Shown: piece after piece, positions 42,651-51,127 of the stretch
Position numbering within the stretch: position 1 is the first letter of the stretch
How the letters are laid out: each line of letters opens with the position of its first letter
Assembly (NCBI GenBank): GCA_910585015.1
Contig: CAJUCT010000026.1
Span: forward strand, 1 to 64,000
Source: an uncultured Acetatifactor sp.
GTDB lineage: Bacteria > Bacillota > Clostridia > Lachnospirales > Lachnospiraceae
Length of the DNA stretch: 64,000 nt
Reading direction: 5' to 3'
The notes under the pieces: model-generated
Told to the model about the DNA's origin: nothing
Databases searched by the model: none
What the model saw: the letters and a program-made list of their open reading frames with translations, nothing else
Position numbers and translations under genes: made by a program

Positions 42651-43505
42651 TTATTGCTGTGCCAGATCCGACAGGGGCTTGAAAGTATAACCCATCTCTT
42701 CCCATTTTGTCAAAAGTTCATCCATGATCTCCCCATTGGTCTGGGAAGTGCTATGTAGCAGTACGATGGCTCCGGGATGAATCCGGGACAGCAGTTTATC
42801 AAAAGCTTCCTCATGGGTGGGTTGTTTATCCTGATACCAGTCCACATAGGCCAGGCTCCAGAAAAAGGTGGTGTAACCCAGTTCCTTTGCCATCTGCAGA
42901 TTCTCCGTACTGTACTTTCCCTGGGGCGGCCTGTAATAAGCAGTCATTTCCTGCCCTGTGATCTCCTTATACAGCGCCGCCACATCATTCATCTCTTTAG
43001 CAAAAGCTTCCTTGTCGGAAATGCTGGACATATCCGGGTGATGGTAGGTATGGTTGCCCACAGTGTGTCCCTCTTCCACCATCCTCTTCACCAGTTCCGG
43101 CGCAGACTCCAGATAATGTCCCACCACAAAGAAGGTGGCTGGGGCATTGTGCTTTTTCAGCGCATCCAGTATTGGTTCCGTGTTGCCGTTCTCATAGCCT
43201 GCATCAAAGGTCAGATAGATCACCTTATCCTGGGCGCCTCCCACATAGTAGGCATTGTATTTGGCAAGTTCCGCCGCAGATACATTGCCGCTTGGCTGAC
43301 TGCCCTCCTGTCCAAATCCCAGCCCCCAGTTCTCCGGCGACTGTGCTATAGCGGAAGTCGCCATCACGCCCTGGGTGGCAGCCCCCACCGCCCTTCCCAG
43401 CAGGAACATGGCCAGCAGGAAAACCGCTGTCAGCGCTATCTTGGGATAGTTGAGCTTCTTCCAGTCCACATCCTTCCAGCTAATATTTTTCATTCGCTCC
43501 AGCAT
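42651..43505 (-). CDS. pdaA: Polysaccharide deacetylase, PdaA-like
   Basis: Membrane-anchored NodB-type de-N-acetylase, closest to the delta-lactam enzymes that make muramic-delta-lactam in spore cortex. The 284-residue protein has an N-terminal signal anchor (IALTAVFLLAMFLLGRAVG), motif 1 LTFDAGYENGNTEPIL (the PdaA form), motif 2 GNHTYHHPDMSS, motif 3 RPPQGKYS and the late IVLLHSTS. Two adjacent ATGs follow an AGGAG SD; the second, at 43505, has the better spacing. A spore role fits with the SleB-like gene in the window. Confidence 0.9.
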   Translation of the reverse strand: MLERMKNISWKDVDWKKLNYPKIALTAVFLLAMFLLGRAVGAATQGVMATSAIAQSPENWGLGFGQEGSQPSGNVSAAELAKYNAYYVGGAQDKVIYLTFDAGYENGNTEPILDALKKHNAPATFFVVGHYLESAPELVKRMVEEGHTVGNHTYHHPDMSSISDKEAFAKEMNDVAALYKEITGQEMTAYYRPPQGKYSTENLQMAKELGYTTFFWSLAYVDWYQDKQPTHEEAFDKLLSRIHPGAIVLLHSTSQTNGEIMDELLTKWEEMGYTFKPLSDLAQQ

Positions 43506-43576
43506 CATAACTCCTGACACTTTTTGTAGCTAATATATGTACAGCCGGAGAAAAAAAGACCATAGGCCTGCCAATA

Positions 43577-44275
43577 TTACCCTTTTTCCTTTTTTGCTCC
43601 TTTCTGATCCAGATGGAACCAGCGCTCTAATCTGCTCCTGGGAAGGAAATAATTTACCAGAAGCGCAATAATCACACCTACGCCGGTGTCAATCATACGG
43701 TGAATGGCATAATCTATGTGGTGCGCCGGCGTGTTAAACAGAATGATACACAACACCACTCCACCCGGCTGTACACCTCCCGGCCAGTGAAACATCACGC
43801 ACATGGAGATAAGGGCGATAATCCCCAAAAACACCATGGGAAGGCGCAGCCAATAACATCCTTCCGGGTAAGCCAGATGTTCCAGCCAGTATAACCCCAA
43901 CCCGATAAACCCGCCGATGACTGTGCCGAAGAAACGGTTACCCCCGCTGCGGCGGGACTCTTCCATATCCGCGCCCATGCCGAAAATGGCCCCGATACAG
44001 GCAAATGTAGGGTTGCTGTTTGGCAGAAATACATAGATCAAAGCCGTGAACATTGCTGCCAGAGCCGTCTTTATACTGCGAAAACCCAGCCCCGGAATCG
44101 GGGCATGTACCGGATTATGCTGTCCTGTGTGATGATCTATATGCGTTGTCCCATGTGACTCTATATGCTGCTGCTCCTCATGTTGTGCGGCTTGCCTTCC
44201 CACACCTTGTACAGCCTGCTCTTCCACGCTTTGCGCAGGCTGCCGCTCTACGCTCGGTTCCTTATTCAGCTTCAT
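43577..44275 (-). CDS. FUSC/aromatic acid exporter-like membrane protein
   Basis: Small integral membrane protein of the FUSC (ArAE) type, with about five transmembrane helices between residues 68 and 220. The hallmark SIKTALAAMFTALIYVFLP starts the first helix, followed by ACIGAIFGMGADMEES and GTVIGGFIGLGLYWL. Unusually, the first 60 residues are a Gln/His/Glu-rich hydrophilic tail with imperfect repeats (VEEQAVQGVGRQAAQHEEQQ). It lies between pdaA and the cysteine desulfidase gene; substrate unknown. Confidence 0.8.
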   Translation of the reverse strand: MKLNKEPSVERQPAQSVEEQAVQGVGRQAAQHEEQQHIESHGTTHIDHHTGQHNPVHAPIPGLGFRSIKTALAAMFTALIYVFLPNSNPTFACIGAIFGMGADMEESRRSGGNRFFGTVIGGFIGLGLYWLEHLAYPEGCYWLRLPMVFLGIIALISMCVMFHWPGGVQPGGVVLCIILFNTPAHHIDYAIHRMIDTGVGVIIALLVNYFLPRSRLERWFHLDQKGAKKEKG

Positions 44276-44332
44276 GCCGATTCCCCACCCCGTTCCATAT
44301 TGGGCAACTTCATCTGAAGGTTCTGCCCCTGA

Positions 44333-45604
44333 TCACTTCAGCATCATTTTAATTATTTCTTTGTCTGTCTGGTGCATACCCACCTTTCCGATATATCCCA
44401 CACAGCTGATGGTTTCTCCGGCATCTTCTTTCAAAATTCCGGTGTATGCCTCATACTCCTTGTTCTGCATGGCCAGGTAATGCGCCATCATGGACGCATC
44501 CAGACTGGACGCGATTTTGGCCGCGCAGGAAATCTTGGCGCCGTCACAGATGATGCCGGGAATGTTGGCCAGGGTGTTGTCAATGGTGGCCTTTATCTGC
44601 GCAAGCGTTCCCCCGGCCATGTATGTAATGGCTGCAGCCGACGCGCAGGAGGCGGACACAGCCCCGCAGAAAGCCGATAGCTTACCAATAAATTCCTTCT
44701 GATATATGGTAAGCAGGCTGGCAAATACCAGGGAGCGATACAACTTTTCCGACGGGATATTCTTCTCTCTGGCATACACAATCACCGGAACCGAGGAGGC
44801 AATGCCTTGGTTTCCGCTGCCGGAGTTGATAATAACCGGCATATCACAGCCGCCCATGCGGGCTTCAGATGCGGCTGCCGCGAACGCTTTCATACGGGTG
44901 ACCACCCCGTCCGCATAGGATCCCCGGATCACACGTCCGATCCCAATGCCATAGTCCCCGGAAATTCCCTCATATGCTATGTCCATATTATAGCGAATCT
45001 GCCGCTCATAGATATCTCGTATCAGCGCCAGATCCACCTCGTCCGCAAAGTTCTTGATGGTCTCCAGGGTAAGGCCGGATCGGTCGGTGGAATAGCCTTT
45101 GGCCGCTGACTCCTTTGCTTTTTCAAAGATTACATTGCCATCCCGGGTAATGGAAACCACATTGGTGTGGGTATGTCTTACCTCCACCTCCACGGTATGT
45201 CCCGCCGCAGATAACTCAATGATAAAATGAAGGGGTATCTCGGAATCCAGAAACTCCACCTTGCAGCACCCCTTTTCCAAAAGTTCTCTGGTGCGGCTCC
45301 TCTCCGCCTCACCTGCCTTTTCCAGCACTTCCATACCGGCGGAAGCATCTCCCGCCAGTCCGCCCAATATGCACGCCGTCTCAATGCCTGTCAGTCCGCC
45401 CGAATTGGGAATGGTTACGCAGCGCACATTTTTAATCATATTTCCGGAACATTTGGCAGTGATCCGCTCCGGCTCACAGCCCAAAACTTCTCTTCCCCTG
45501 GCGGCAGCATAGGCCAAAGCAATCGGCTCCGTACACCCCATGGCGGGAACCAGTTCCTCCCTGATAATACTTATAAATTCGTCCTGTAAATTATTTTCTA
45601 ACAT
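44333..45604 (-). CDS. cyuA: L-cysteine desulfidase / iron-sulfur serine dehydratase-like
   Basis: Cytoplasmic 4Fe-4S enzyme of the UPF0597/CyuA family that breaks L-cysteine down to pyruvate, ammonia and sulfide. The 423-residue protein shows the conserved GCTEPIALAYAAA near residue 23, CSGNMIKNV, INSGSGNQGI and the Cys-containing segments VSASCASAAA and PGIICDGAK that supply cluster ligands. A GGAGG SD precedes the ATG by ten bases. A perfect dyad TACGA-N6-TCGTA at 45630-45645 lies in its promoter region. Confidence 0.92.
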   Translation of the reverse strand: MLENNLQDEFISIIREELVPAMGCTEPIALAYAAARGREVLGCEPERITAKCSGNMIKNVRCVTIPNSGGLTGIETACILGGLAGDASAGMEVLEKAGEAERSRTRELLEKGCCKVEFLDSEIPLHFIIELSAAGHTVEVEVRHTHTNVVSITRDGNVIFEKAKESAAKGYSTDRSGLTLETIKNFADEVDLALIRDIYERQIRYNMDIAYEGISGDYGIGIGRVIRGSYADGVVTRMKAFAAAASEARMGGCDMPVIINSGSGNQGIASSVPVIVYAREKNIPSEKLYRSLVFASLLTIYQKEFIGKLSAFCGAVSASCASAAAITYMAGGTLAQIKATIDNTLANIPGIICDGAKISCAAKIASSLDASMMAHYLAMQNKEYEAYTGILKEDAGETISCVGYIGKVGMHQTDKEIIKMMLK

Positions 45605-45629
45605 GGTACCTTGACCTCCGTATGTAATG

Positions 45630-45645
45630 TACGAATATTATCGTA
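45630..45645 (-). promoter_or_regulatory. Operator-like dyad upstream of cyuA
   Basis: TACGA-ATATTA-TCGTA, an inverted repeat 26 bases upstream of the start, in the promoter region. It could bind a cysteine-responsive regulator; none is encoded nearby. Confidence 0.4.
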
Positions 45646-45653
45646 TTTGCCGC

Positions 45654-45677
45654 AAAAAGAGGCGTCTCCTGCCTCTT
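45654..45677 (-). terminator. Terminator of dgt
   Basis: AAGAGGC-AGGAGAC-GCCTCTT followed on the minus strand by TTTG, about 100 bases after the dgt stop. Confidence 0.75.
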
Positions 45678-45779
45678 GGTTTTCATAATGTCCTCCACAA
45701 TGACAAAGGTAGATTGATGGTGCTATTGTGAGAAGAACGGGCATGGGATGATTCCCTTTTTGAGCAGACACAGGATAAC

Positions 45780-47192
45780 TTATGCGATGCCGCTCAATTC
45801 CTGGTACAGCCTCTTGGCATAGCTGTCCGTCATGCCGCAGATGGAGTCCGTCACCAGCAGAAGGCGCATATACAGCTTTTCCTCCGGGCTCTTGTCCCGG
45901 CTGTAATATTGGTAAATCGCTTTATAGTTGTCGGAGACCAGTGTCATAAGCTTGGCCTGCACCGCCGTCACGGGCTGTCCGCTGTCATACACTATGGCGG
46001 CATCCACAAAGCGCTCCAGCAGGAAGTCCATAATAGTCTCCGCGGCGATTTCCAGCTTGTAGATCGGCTCCGAGACGAAGGCATACCGATAGGCAATATC
46101 TCCCAGCACATCCGCCATCCTGGCCCGGTCTTCCCCTGTCAGCAATTCCTTCCTGTAGGTTCCCGCCATAATCTCCCTGTAATTCTGCGCAAAATTATCC
46201 GTGGCGCATGCCAACAGTTCCCCCTGTATATAGACAATCCAATTCTGCACCGCATAAGCCTCCGGGGCAGATACCCCCCGCTCCTGGCCTTTGCCATATC
46301 TTTTCTCCAAGGCATCTACCAGCCCAAAATACTTCTCTCCCGCCTCCAGCTTCCGCCCACAGGCCCGCAGTTCCGCCACAAGCTGCCGATAGGTAATGCA
46401 GCCCTTTTTAAAGGCGTCCTCCACATCCGCCGTCTTGTAGGCGATATCGTCCGCCGCCTCCAGCACAAAGGCCAGAGGATGCCTGTATCCCGCCGTACCC
46501 AGCGTCTGCTGTATCTGCTGAAACAAGTCCTGCTCCGCGTAAAAGTAACCCATCTTTTTTGTGCGGATATCCCCGCTTTCCCTGTCAATTTCCAGAGAAG
46601 AAACCGGATATTTGATAATCGTGCCCAACAAAGCCTGGGTCAGGTTCATGCCATGCGCATCCACCAGATAGTGCAGCTTACTTACCAGCCGCAGTGCCTG
46701 GGTGTTGCCTTCAAACTCATAGAAATCCGCCTGCATCTGCTCAGTCAGCAGTTCCTTCAGGGGCCTGCCCTGCAGCTGAAGCCGTCCCATATGCGCCCTG
46801 AACCATTCCCGGATCACCGTCTCCCCGAAATGCCCAAAGGGTGGATTCCCAATATCGTGCAGCAGTCCGGCGCATTGCAGAATATCACAGATATATCCCT
46901 GGTACTCCGGCTTAAAATCCGGGTCTTTTACCTCCTGCAAAATCTTTCGGGAGATGTTCTGTCCCAGAGATTTGCCAAAGGAAGACACTTCCAGCGAATG
47001 GGTGAGCCTGGTGCGGATAAAATCGCTCTTATCCAGCGGAAACACCTGGGTCTTGTCCTGCAGCCGCCGGAAGGAGGCGCTGCCGATGATCCTGTGATAG
47101 TCCTTCTCATATTCCGTTCGCAAATCTTCCGCGCCGGCCCTTTTCCGTACCGGCCGTATCCGCTCGTCGCTCAGCAGCTTGCTCCACTCCAT
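45780..47192 (-). CDS. dgt: dNTP triphosphohydrolase (Dgt family)
   Basis: HD-domain enzyme that hydrolyses dNTPs, classically dGTP, to the nucleoside and triphosphate. The 470-residue protein has the early DYHRIIGSASFRRLQDKTQV, RTRLTHSLEVSS, the metal motif LLHDIGNPPFGHFGE, and ADDIAYKTADVED. The start at 47192 has an AGGAGG SD; a longer in-frame extension has no support. It follows the small DAK-like gene after 80 bases and ends with its own terminator. Confidence 0.94.
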   Translation of the reverse strand: MEWSKLLSDERIRPVRKRAGAEDLRTEYEKDYHRIIGSASFRRLQDKTQVFPLDKSDFIRTRLTHSLEVSSFGKSLGQNISRKILQEVKDPDFKPEYQGYICDILQCAGLLHDIGNPPFGHFGETVIREWFRAHMGRLQLQGRPLKELLTEQMQADFYEFEGNTQALRLVSKLHYLVDAHGMNLTQALLGTIIKYPVSSLEIDRESGDIRTKKMGYFYAEQDLFQQIQQTLGTAGYRHPLAFVLEAADDIAYKTADVEDAFKKGCITYRQLVAELRACGRKLEAGEKYFGLVDALEKRYGKGQERGVSAPEAYAVQNWIVYIQGELLACATDNFAQNYREIMAGTYRKELLTGEDRARMADVLGDIAYRYAFVSEPIYKLEIAAETIMDFLLERFVDAAIVYDSGQPVTAVQAKLMTLVSDNYKAIYQYYSRDKSPEEKLYMRLLLVTDSICGMTDSYAKRLYQELSGIA

Positions 47193-47271
47193 GGCAGCCT
47201 TCCTCCTGTCTCCTTTATTCCAAAATACGCGTTTGCGAAACTCCCTTTCCGGTAACAGTGGATGGGCAATA

Positions 47272-47529
47272 TTACCCCTGCAATCCTCTGGCCTGGCGGT
47301 CCATATCCTCCACCACGATATCATATATCTCCCCCAGGCCCGCGCAATATTCCAATACCTGCCAGGGCTCGTTGGTGTGGAAATGGATCTTAATCAATTC
47401 CTCGTCTCCCACCGCCAGCAGGCAGTCACCTTTAAAATGCTCTGTGATATAGTCATTGATGGCATCCTCATCCAGATCATGCCCCTCAATCAACAACTGT
47501 GTGTCATACCGAAATTCCAATGATCCCAT
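47272..47529 (-). CDS. Small stand-alone DAK/FakA C-terminal-like domain protein
   Basis: An 85-residue protein with the pattern of the C-terminal part of DAK/FakA-type (DegV-partner kinase) proteins: EFRYDTQLLIEG, CLLAVGDEELIKIHFHTN and PWQVLEYCAGLGEI. In those, this part binds the fatty-acid carrier or closes the catalytic domain; here it stands alone without the kinase domain. Its GAGG SD lies in the preceding R1 repeat, and an ATG inside the repeat is in frame, adding 24 residues. The upstream gene is MATE, the downstream one dgt. Confidence 0.75.
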   Translation of the reverse strand: MGSLEFRYDTQLLIEGHDLDEDAINDYITEHFKGDCLLAVGDEELIKIHFHTNEPWQVLEYCAGLGEIYDIVVEDMDRQARGLQG

Positions 47530-47531
47530 AA

Positions 47532-47763
47532 TTACCTCTTCCCTGCATATCGCAGGCCGGGCCTGCGATATTGCGTTAATGCGTATTTGGATGTGAAACA
47601 TCCAAACTTACCTTGTCCCTGCATAACGCTGGCTAAGCCTGCGATACTGCGTTAATGCGTATTTGGATGTGAAACATCCAAACTTACCTCTTTCCTGCAT
47701 ATCGCAGGCCGGGCCTGCGATACTGCGCTAATGCGTATTTGGATGTGAAACATCCAGACTTAC
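47532..47763 (-). repeat. R1 repeat, locus C (three units)
   Basis: Units at about 47532-47606, 47607-47691 and 47692-47763, each with a left hairpin (TATCGCAGGC/GCCTGCGATA in the first and third) and a right hairpin TTTGGATGT/ACATCCA. The array fills the gap between the MATE and DAK-like genes. Confidence 0.9.
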
Positions 47764-47775
47764 CCTTCTTGTTAT

Positions 47776-49131
47776 TTAACTCTGCTGCATATTACACTGC
47801 CTGAATATCCTCATCAGCATAAATACGGCAGCCGCCGCCAGTACCATCTCCGCAAAGGGCTGGGCGTAGGGCAGGCCGTACAGGGGGACCAGCCAGTTTA
47901 AGATAAACAGGGCCGGAATCTCCAGCACAATCTTACGCATCAGGGCAAAGACAAGCGCGTTTTTGCCCTTTCCCAGAGCCTGGAACACGCCCACGGCCAG
48001 GAAATCCATGCCCAGAAACGGCATTGACAGACAAAAGCCCCGCAGAAATTCTGTTCCGTAGGCTATGATGGACTCGTTCTCCATGAAAGCTCTGGTCAGC
48101 CCCGCCGAGAAGATCCAGAACAGGGCCATCACACAAAACAGCGCCGGGATCATCAGCTTTATGGCAAAAGTGATGGCCTTCTTCATCCGTGGATGGTTGC
48201 CGCTGGCATAGTTATAGCTGATAAGCGGCATGATGCCCTGGGAGAAGCCCAGCGCAATCTGCAGCGGCACCATGCTGATCTTCTGGGATATGCCCATGGC
48301 CGCCACCGCGTCCGCTCCGTACTCAGAGGTGAAATTGTTCAGTATTGTCATGCCCGTCACATTCAGCAGATTCTGAATGGACGCAGGAATGCCCACGCCG
48401 CAGATACCCAGCACAATGGCCGTGTTCCAGCCCAACATCCGGGGGTTTACGCAGACATAGGTGCTTTTCCTCTTCACATACAGCAGCACAAAGAAATAAG
48501 CACACGCCACGCAGTTGGACAAAAAGGTGGCCAGGCCTGCGCCCGCCGCCCCCATATTAAGCCCCCAGGGCATGATGAATATGGGATCCAGCACAATGTT
48601 CAGCAGACAGCCGCTCATGGTGCCTACGCTGGCATGGAGGGACGCCCCCTCGGAGCGCACCAGATAAGCCAGCACCACATTCAAGATGGCCGGTATTGCA
48701 CCGCAGGACACGGTCCACAGCATATAGGCCGCCGTGGCGGGCCCGGTCACCGTATCCGCCCCCAGCATTACCAGCAGCGGATTTTTTAGCGCTGTGCAGA
48801 GCGCGGCAAATATGGCGCCGCAGAAAAGCGCACAGTAGAAACCGACAGCCGAACTCCTGCGCACCATATCGTACTCCTTGCGTCCCAGAGCACGGCTCAT
48901 CATGCTGGAGGTGCCCACGCCAAACAGATTGTTCACTGCATTGAAAGCCAGCAGCACCGGAGCCGCCAGCGTCACGGCGGCATTTTGCAGAGGATCGTTC
49001 AGCATTCCCACAAAATAGGTGTCCGCCAGATTGTACAACACCATCACCAGGCTGCTCAGAATCGTGGGAACGGCCAGCTTTGCCACAGCCTTGGGGATGG
49101 GCATGGATTCAAACAGAAAATTTTTATCCAT
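47776..49131 (-). CDS. MATE-family multidrug/metabolite exporter
   Basis: Twelve-helix cation-coupled efflux transporter of 451 residues. The pseudo-twofold repeats start at residue 13 (AVAKLAVPTILSSLVMVLYN) and about 245 (GICGVGIPASIQNLLNVTGM). Characteristic are DTYFVGML near residue 33, PLISYNYASGNHPRMKKA and the conserved glycines. The start follows the helicase stop by 21 bases. Substrate cannot be read from the sequence. Confidence 0.92.
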   Translation of the reverse strand: MDKNFLFESMPIPKAVAKLAVPTILSSLVMVLYNLADTYFVGMLNDPLQNAAVTLAAPVLLAFNAVNNLFGVGTSSMMSRALGRKEYDMVRRSSAVGFYCALFCGAIFAALCTALKNPLLVMLGADTVTGPATAAYMLWTVSCGAIPAILNVVLAYLVRSEGASLHASVGTMSGCLLNIVLDPIFIMPWGLNMGAAGAGLATFLSNCVACAYFFVLLYVKRKSTYVCVNPRMLGWNTAIVLGICGVGIPASIQNLLNVTGMTILNNFTSEYGADAVAAMGISQKISMVPLQIALGFSQGIMPLISYNYASGNHPRMKKAITFAIKLMIPALFCVMALFWIFSAGLTRAFMENESIIAYGTEFLRGFCLSMPFLGMDFLAVGVFQALGKGKNALVFALMRKIVLEIPALFILNWLVPLYGLPYAQPFAEMVLAAAAVFMLMRIFRQCNMQQS

Positions 49132-49152
49132 TGATTTCGTATTCAGATATGG

Positions 49153-51117
49153 TCACCTCCTGTTTCCGCGGGCCTGCTTTGTCCCGGCCACGGAATAATA
49201 GCACTTGTCACATAGGGAGCTACGGGCCCCTATCGGCAGCAGCTTGCCGCAGTAATTACAGCGGCGCAGATAAAAAGTCTTGCTCTTGCCCAGTTCCGCC
49301 AGAATAATATCCTCCGTCTTTAAGCGTTCCTCCACCACCCGGTTTTCATCCATGACCTTGCCGAAACGCACCGAGAACTGGTTGTACAGATCCAACAGCT
49401 TGTAGTAGGTCTCCGCCCGCTCCAGCCGGGTGTCTCCCCGGACGTCATCAAAGTTCGGAAACTTGATGGACACATCCGCCGTGTAGGTCCTGCAGTAATA
49501 CCGCCACATAGCCATACATTTTTCATTTCCCAAATCCACATCGCAGGAGATCATATTGTAGAGTTCCCGCTTGTCCTCAAAGCCCGCGATGCTGTCCCGG
49601 ATCCCATACAGGTTCCTGTATTTGATCAGCATCTCCTTGACGTCCATCTTGCGGTAGACATCAAGATTGGGCTTAATATTGTACCAGGAAGTCAGAATCT
49701 GGTCTATGGGCTGGTCAATATCCAACAGCACCTGGGGGAAACCGATAATCGCATACTCAATGGTGTGCTTCATGGGGTATACCCGTTTGATATGCTCCAG
49801 TCCCGCCTCGGTGGTGGCCGTCACATAGCCCACGTCGTACATGCCCCGGCGGCCCGCCCTGCCCGCGATCTGCCGCACCTCAAACTCGCTTAAAGGGCGT
49901 CTCCCCTTGCCGTCAAATTTCATATGCTCCATAAATACGATACGCCGAATGGGAAGGTTGACTCCCAGGCCGATGGCGTCCGTGGCCACCACCACATCAT
50001 TTTCCCCGTTTAAAAACATCTCAAACTGCTTCCTGCGGATCTGGGGGGGCAGGTTACCGTAGATCACACTGGCCCTTACTCCCTGCAGTTCCAACCTGGC
50101 CGCCACATCCAGCACCATCTTTTTGGAAAAAAGAATCAAAGCGTCTCCTTTGGTCATGTCATTGTCGATATCAAAGGGCTTGTCCTCAAATACCAATTCG
50201 GTGTTCCGCTCATGACGCACGATATCATATTTCGCATGACATCGCTTTAAGATGCGGCGGATGATATTCTCCGCCTCCGGCGCCATACAGATATGCACCT
50301 CTTTGGCCTTGATACCCATGACCAGCCGGGACCAGGCATGTCCCCGAAAGGGATCGCTGATCATCTGTGCCTCATCGATGACGGCCACATCATATTCCGC
50401 ATCCAGATCCACCATCTCCGCCGTACAGGCCGTCACCCGGCTGTCCGGGGCTATGTGCTGTTCCTCGCCGGTGACCATGGAACAGGGAACCTCCGCCGCC
50501 CGCAGCTTGTCATAGATCTCCAGAGCCAACAGGCGCAGCGGACCTGCATACACGCCGCACTTGGCCTTTTTCAGCCGCTCCACGGACTCATACGTTTTGC
50601 CGCTGTTGGTGCCGCCGATGTGCAGTATGAAGCGCCTCTCCATGGCCAGAGCCTGGGTGTACTCCACCTCCGCGTCCGTCTGCACCATTCCCAGTATGGC
50701 CTTGCGAAGTTCCTTCTCCGAAGCCTTCAGGTATTTGTTGTACAATTCGCTGATGCCTGACAGCACCAGATTGATCTCCGTGTGCTCCAGCAGATACCCC
50801 GCAAATCTTTCGCTGTGGGCGCAGCCGTCAATATAGGTCATCTCCATGGAAATGATCTGCCGTTTGGTATTCTCCATATTCTGCAGCTGGGCGGCATTGT
50901 TCCGACTCCGGTAGAACTGCGCCAGCGCCGCGCACTGCCGCTTGGGGCTGGCAGTCAGAGCCTTGCCGTTGCCCAGTCTGGCCTCTATGGTGGTCCGCAT
51001 CTCCCTGGCCCTGTTTCCCGCGCTGCGCATGTCCTTGATTTTACTTTCATGAAAACTCAGGAAATCGGCATCATACCGTTTCCTGAGTTCGTCTTTTACA
51101 TTTGGTGAAATACTCAT
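49153..51117 (-). CDS. SUV3-like superfamily 2 RNA helicase
   Basis: ATP-dependent helicase of 654 residues that resembles the mitochondrial degradosome helicase SUV3. Visible motifs are I (HIGGTNSGKTY, Lys174), Ia (YAGPLRLLALE), II (AVIDEAQMISDPFRGHAWSR), III-like and the helicase C motifs VVATDAIGLGVNLP and QIAGRAGRRG. The first 150 residues are a helical region, and the C terminus has a zinc-ribbon-like CNYCGKLL-N9-CDKC. The DEAQM followed by DPFRGHAW is typical of SUV3. It is encoded between the MCP and MATE genes with gaps of 10 and 21 bases. Likely role RNA turnover. Confidence 0.88.
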   Translation of the reverse strand: MSISPNVKDELRKRYDADFLSFHESKIKDMRSAGNRAREMRTTIEARLGNGKALTASPKRQCAALAQFYRSRNNAAQLQNMENTKRQIISMEMTYIDGCAHSERFAGYLLEHTEINLVLSGISELYNKYLKASEKELRKAILGMVQTDAEVEYTQALAMERRFILHIGGTNSGKTYESVERLKKAKCGVYAGPLRLLALEIYDKLRAAEVPCSMVTGEEQHIAPDSRVTACTAEMVDLDAEYDVAVIDEAQMISDPFRGHAWSRLVMGIKAKEVHICMAPEAENIIRRILKRCHAKYDIVRHERNTELVFEDKPFDIDNDMTKGDALILFSKKMVLDVAARLELQGVRASVIYGNLPPQIRRKQFEMFLNGENDVVVATDAIGLGVNLPIRRIVFMEHMKFDGKGRRPLSEFEVRQIAGRAGRRGMYDVGYVTATTEAGLEHIKRVYPMKHTIEYAIIGFPQVLLDIDQPIDQILTSWYNIKPNLDVYRKMDVKEMLIKYRNLYGIRDSIAGFEDKRELYNMISCDVDLGNEKCMAMWRYYCRTYTADVSIKFPNFDDVRGDTRLERAETYYKLLDLYNQFSVRFGKVMDENRVVEERLKTEDIILAELGKSKTFYLRRCNYCGKLLPIGARSSLCDKCYYSVAGTKQARGNRR

Positions 51118-51127
51118 AAACTCCTCT

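Noticed and set aside
45909..47255. 448-codon plus-strand open frame opposite dgt
   Set aside because: Shadow frame of dgt; no SD and no recognisable protein features.
47532..47763. Insertion sequence
   Set aside because: The array has no transposase, no terminal inverted repeats around the set and no target duplication.
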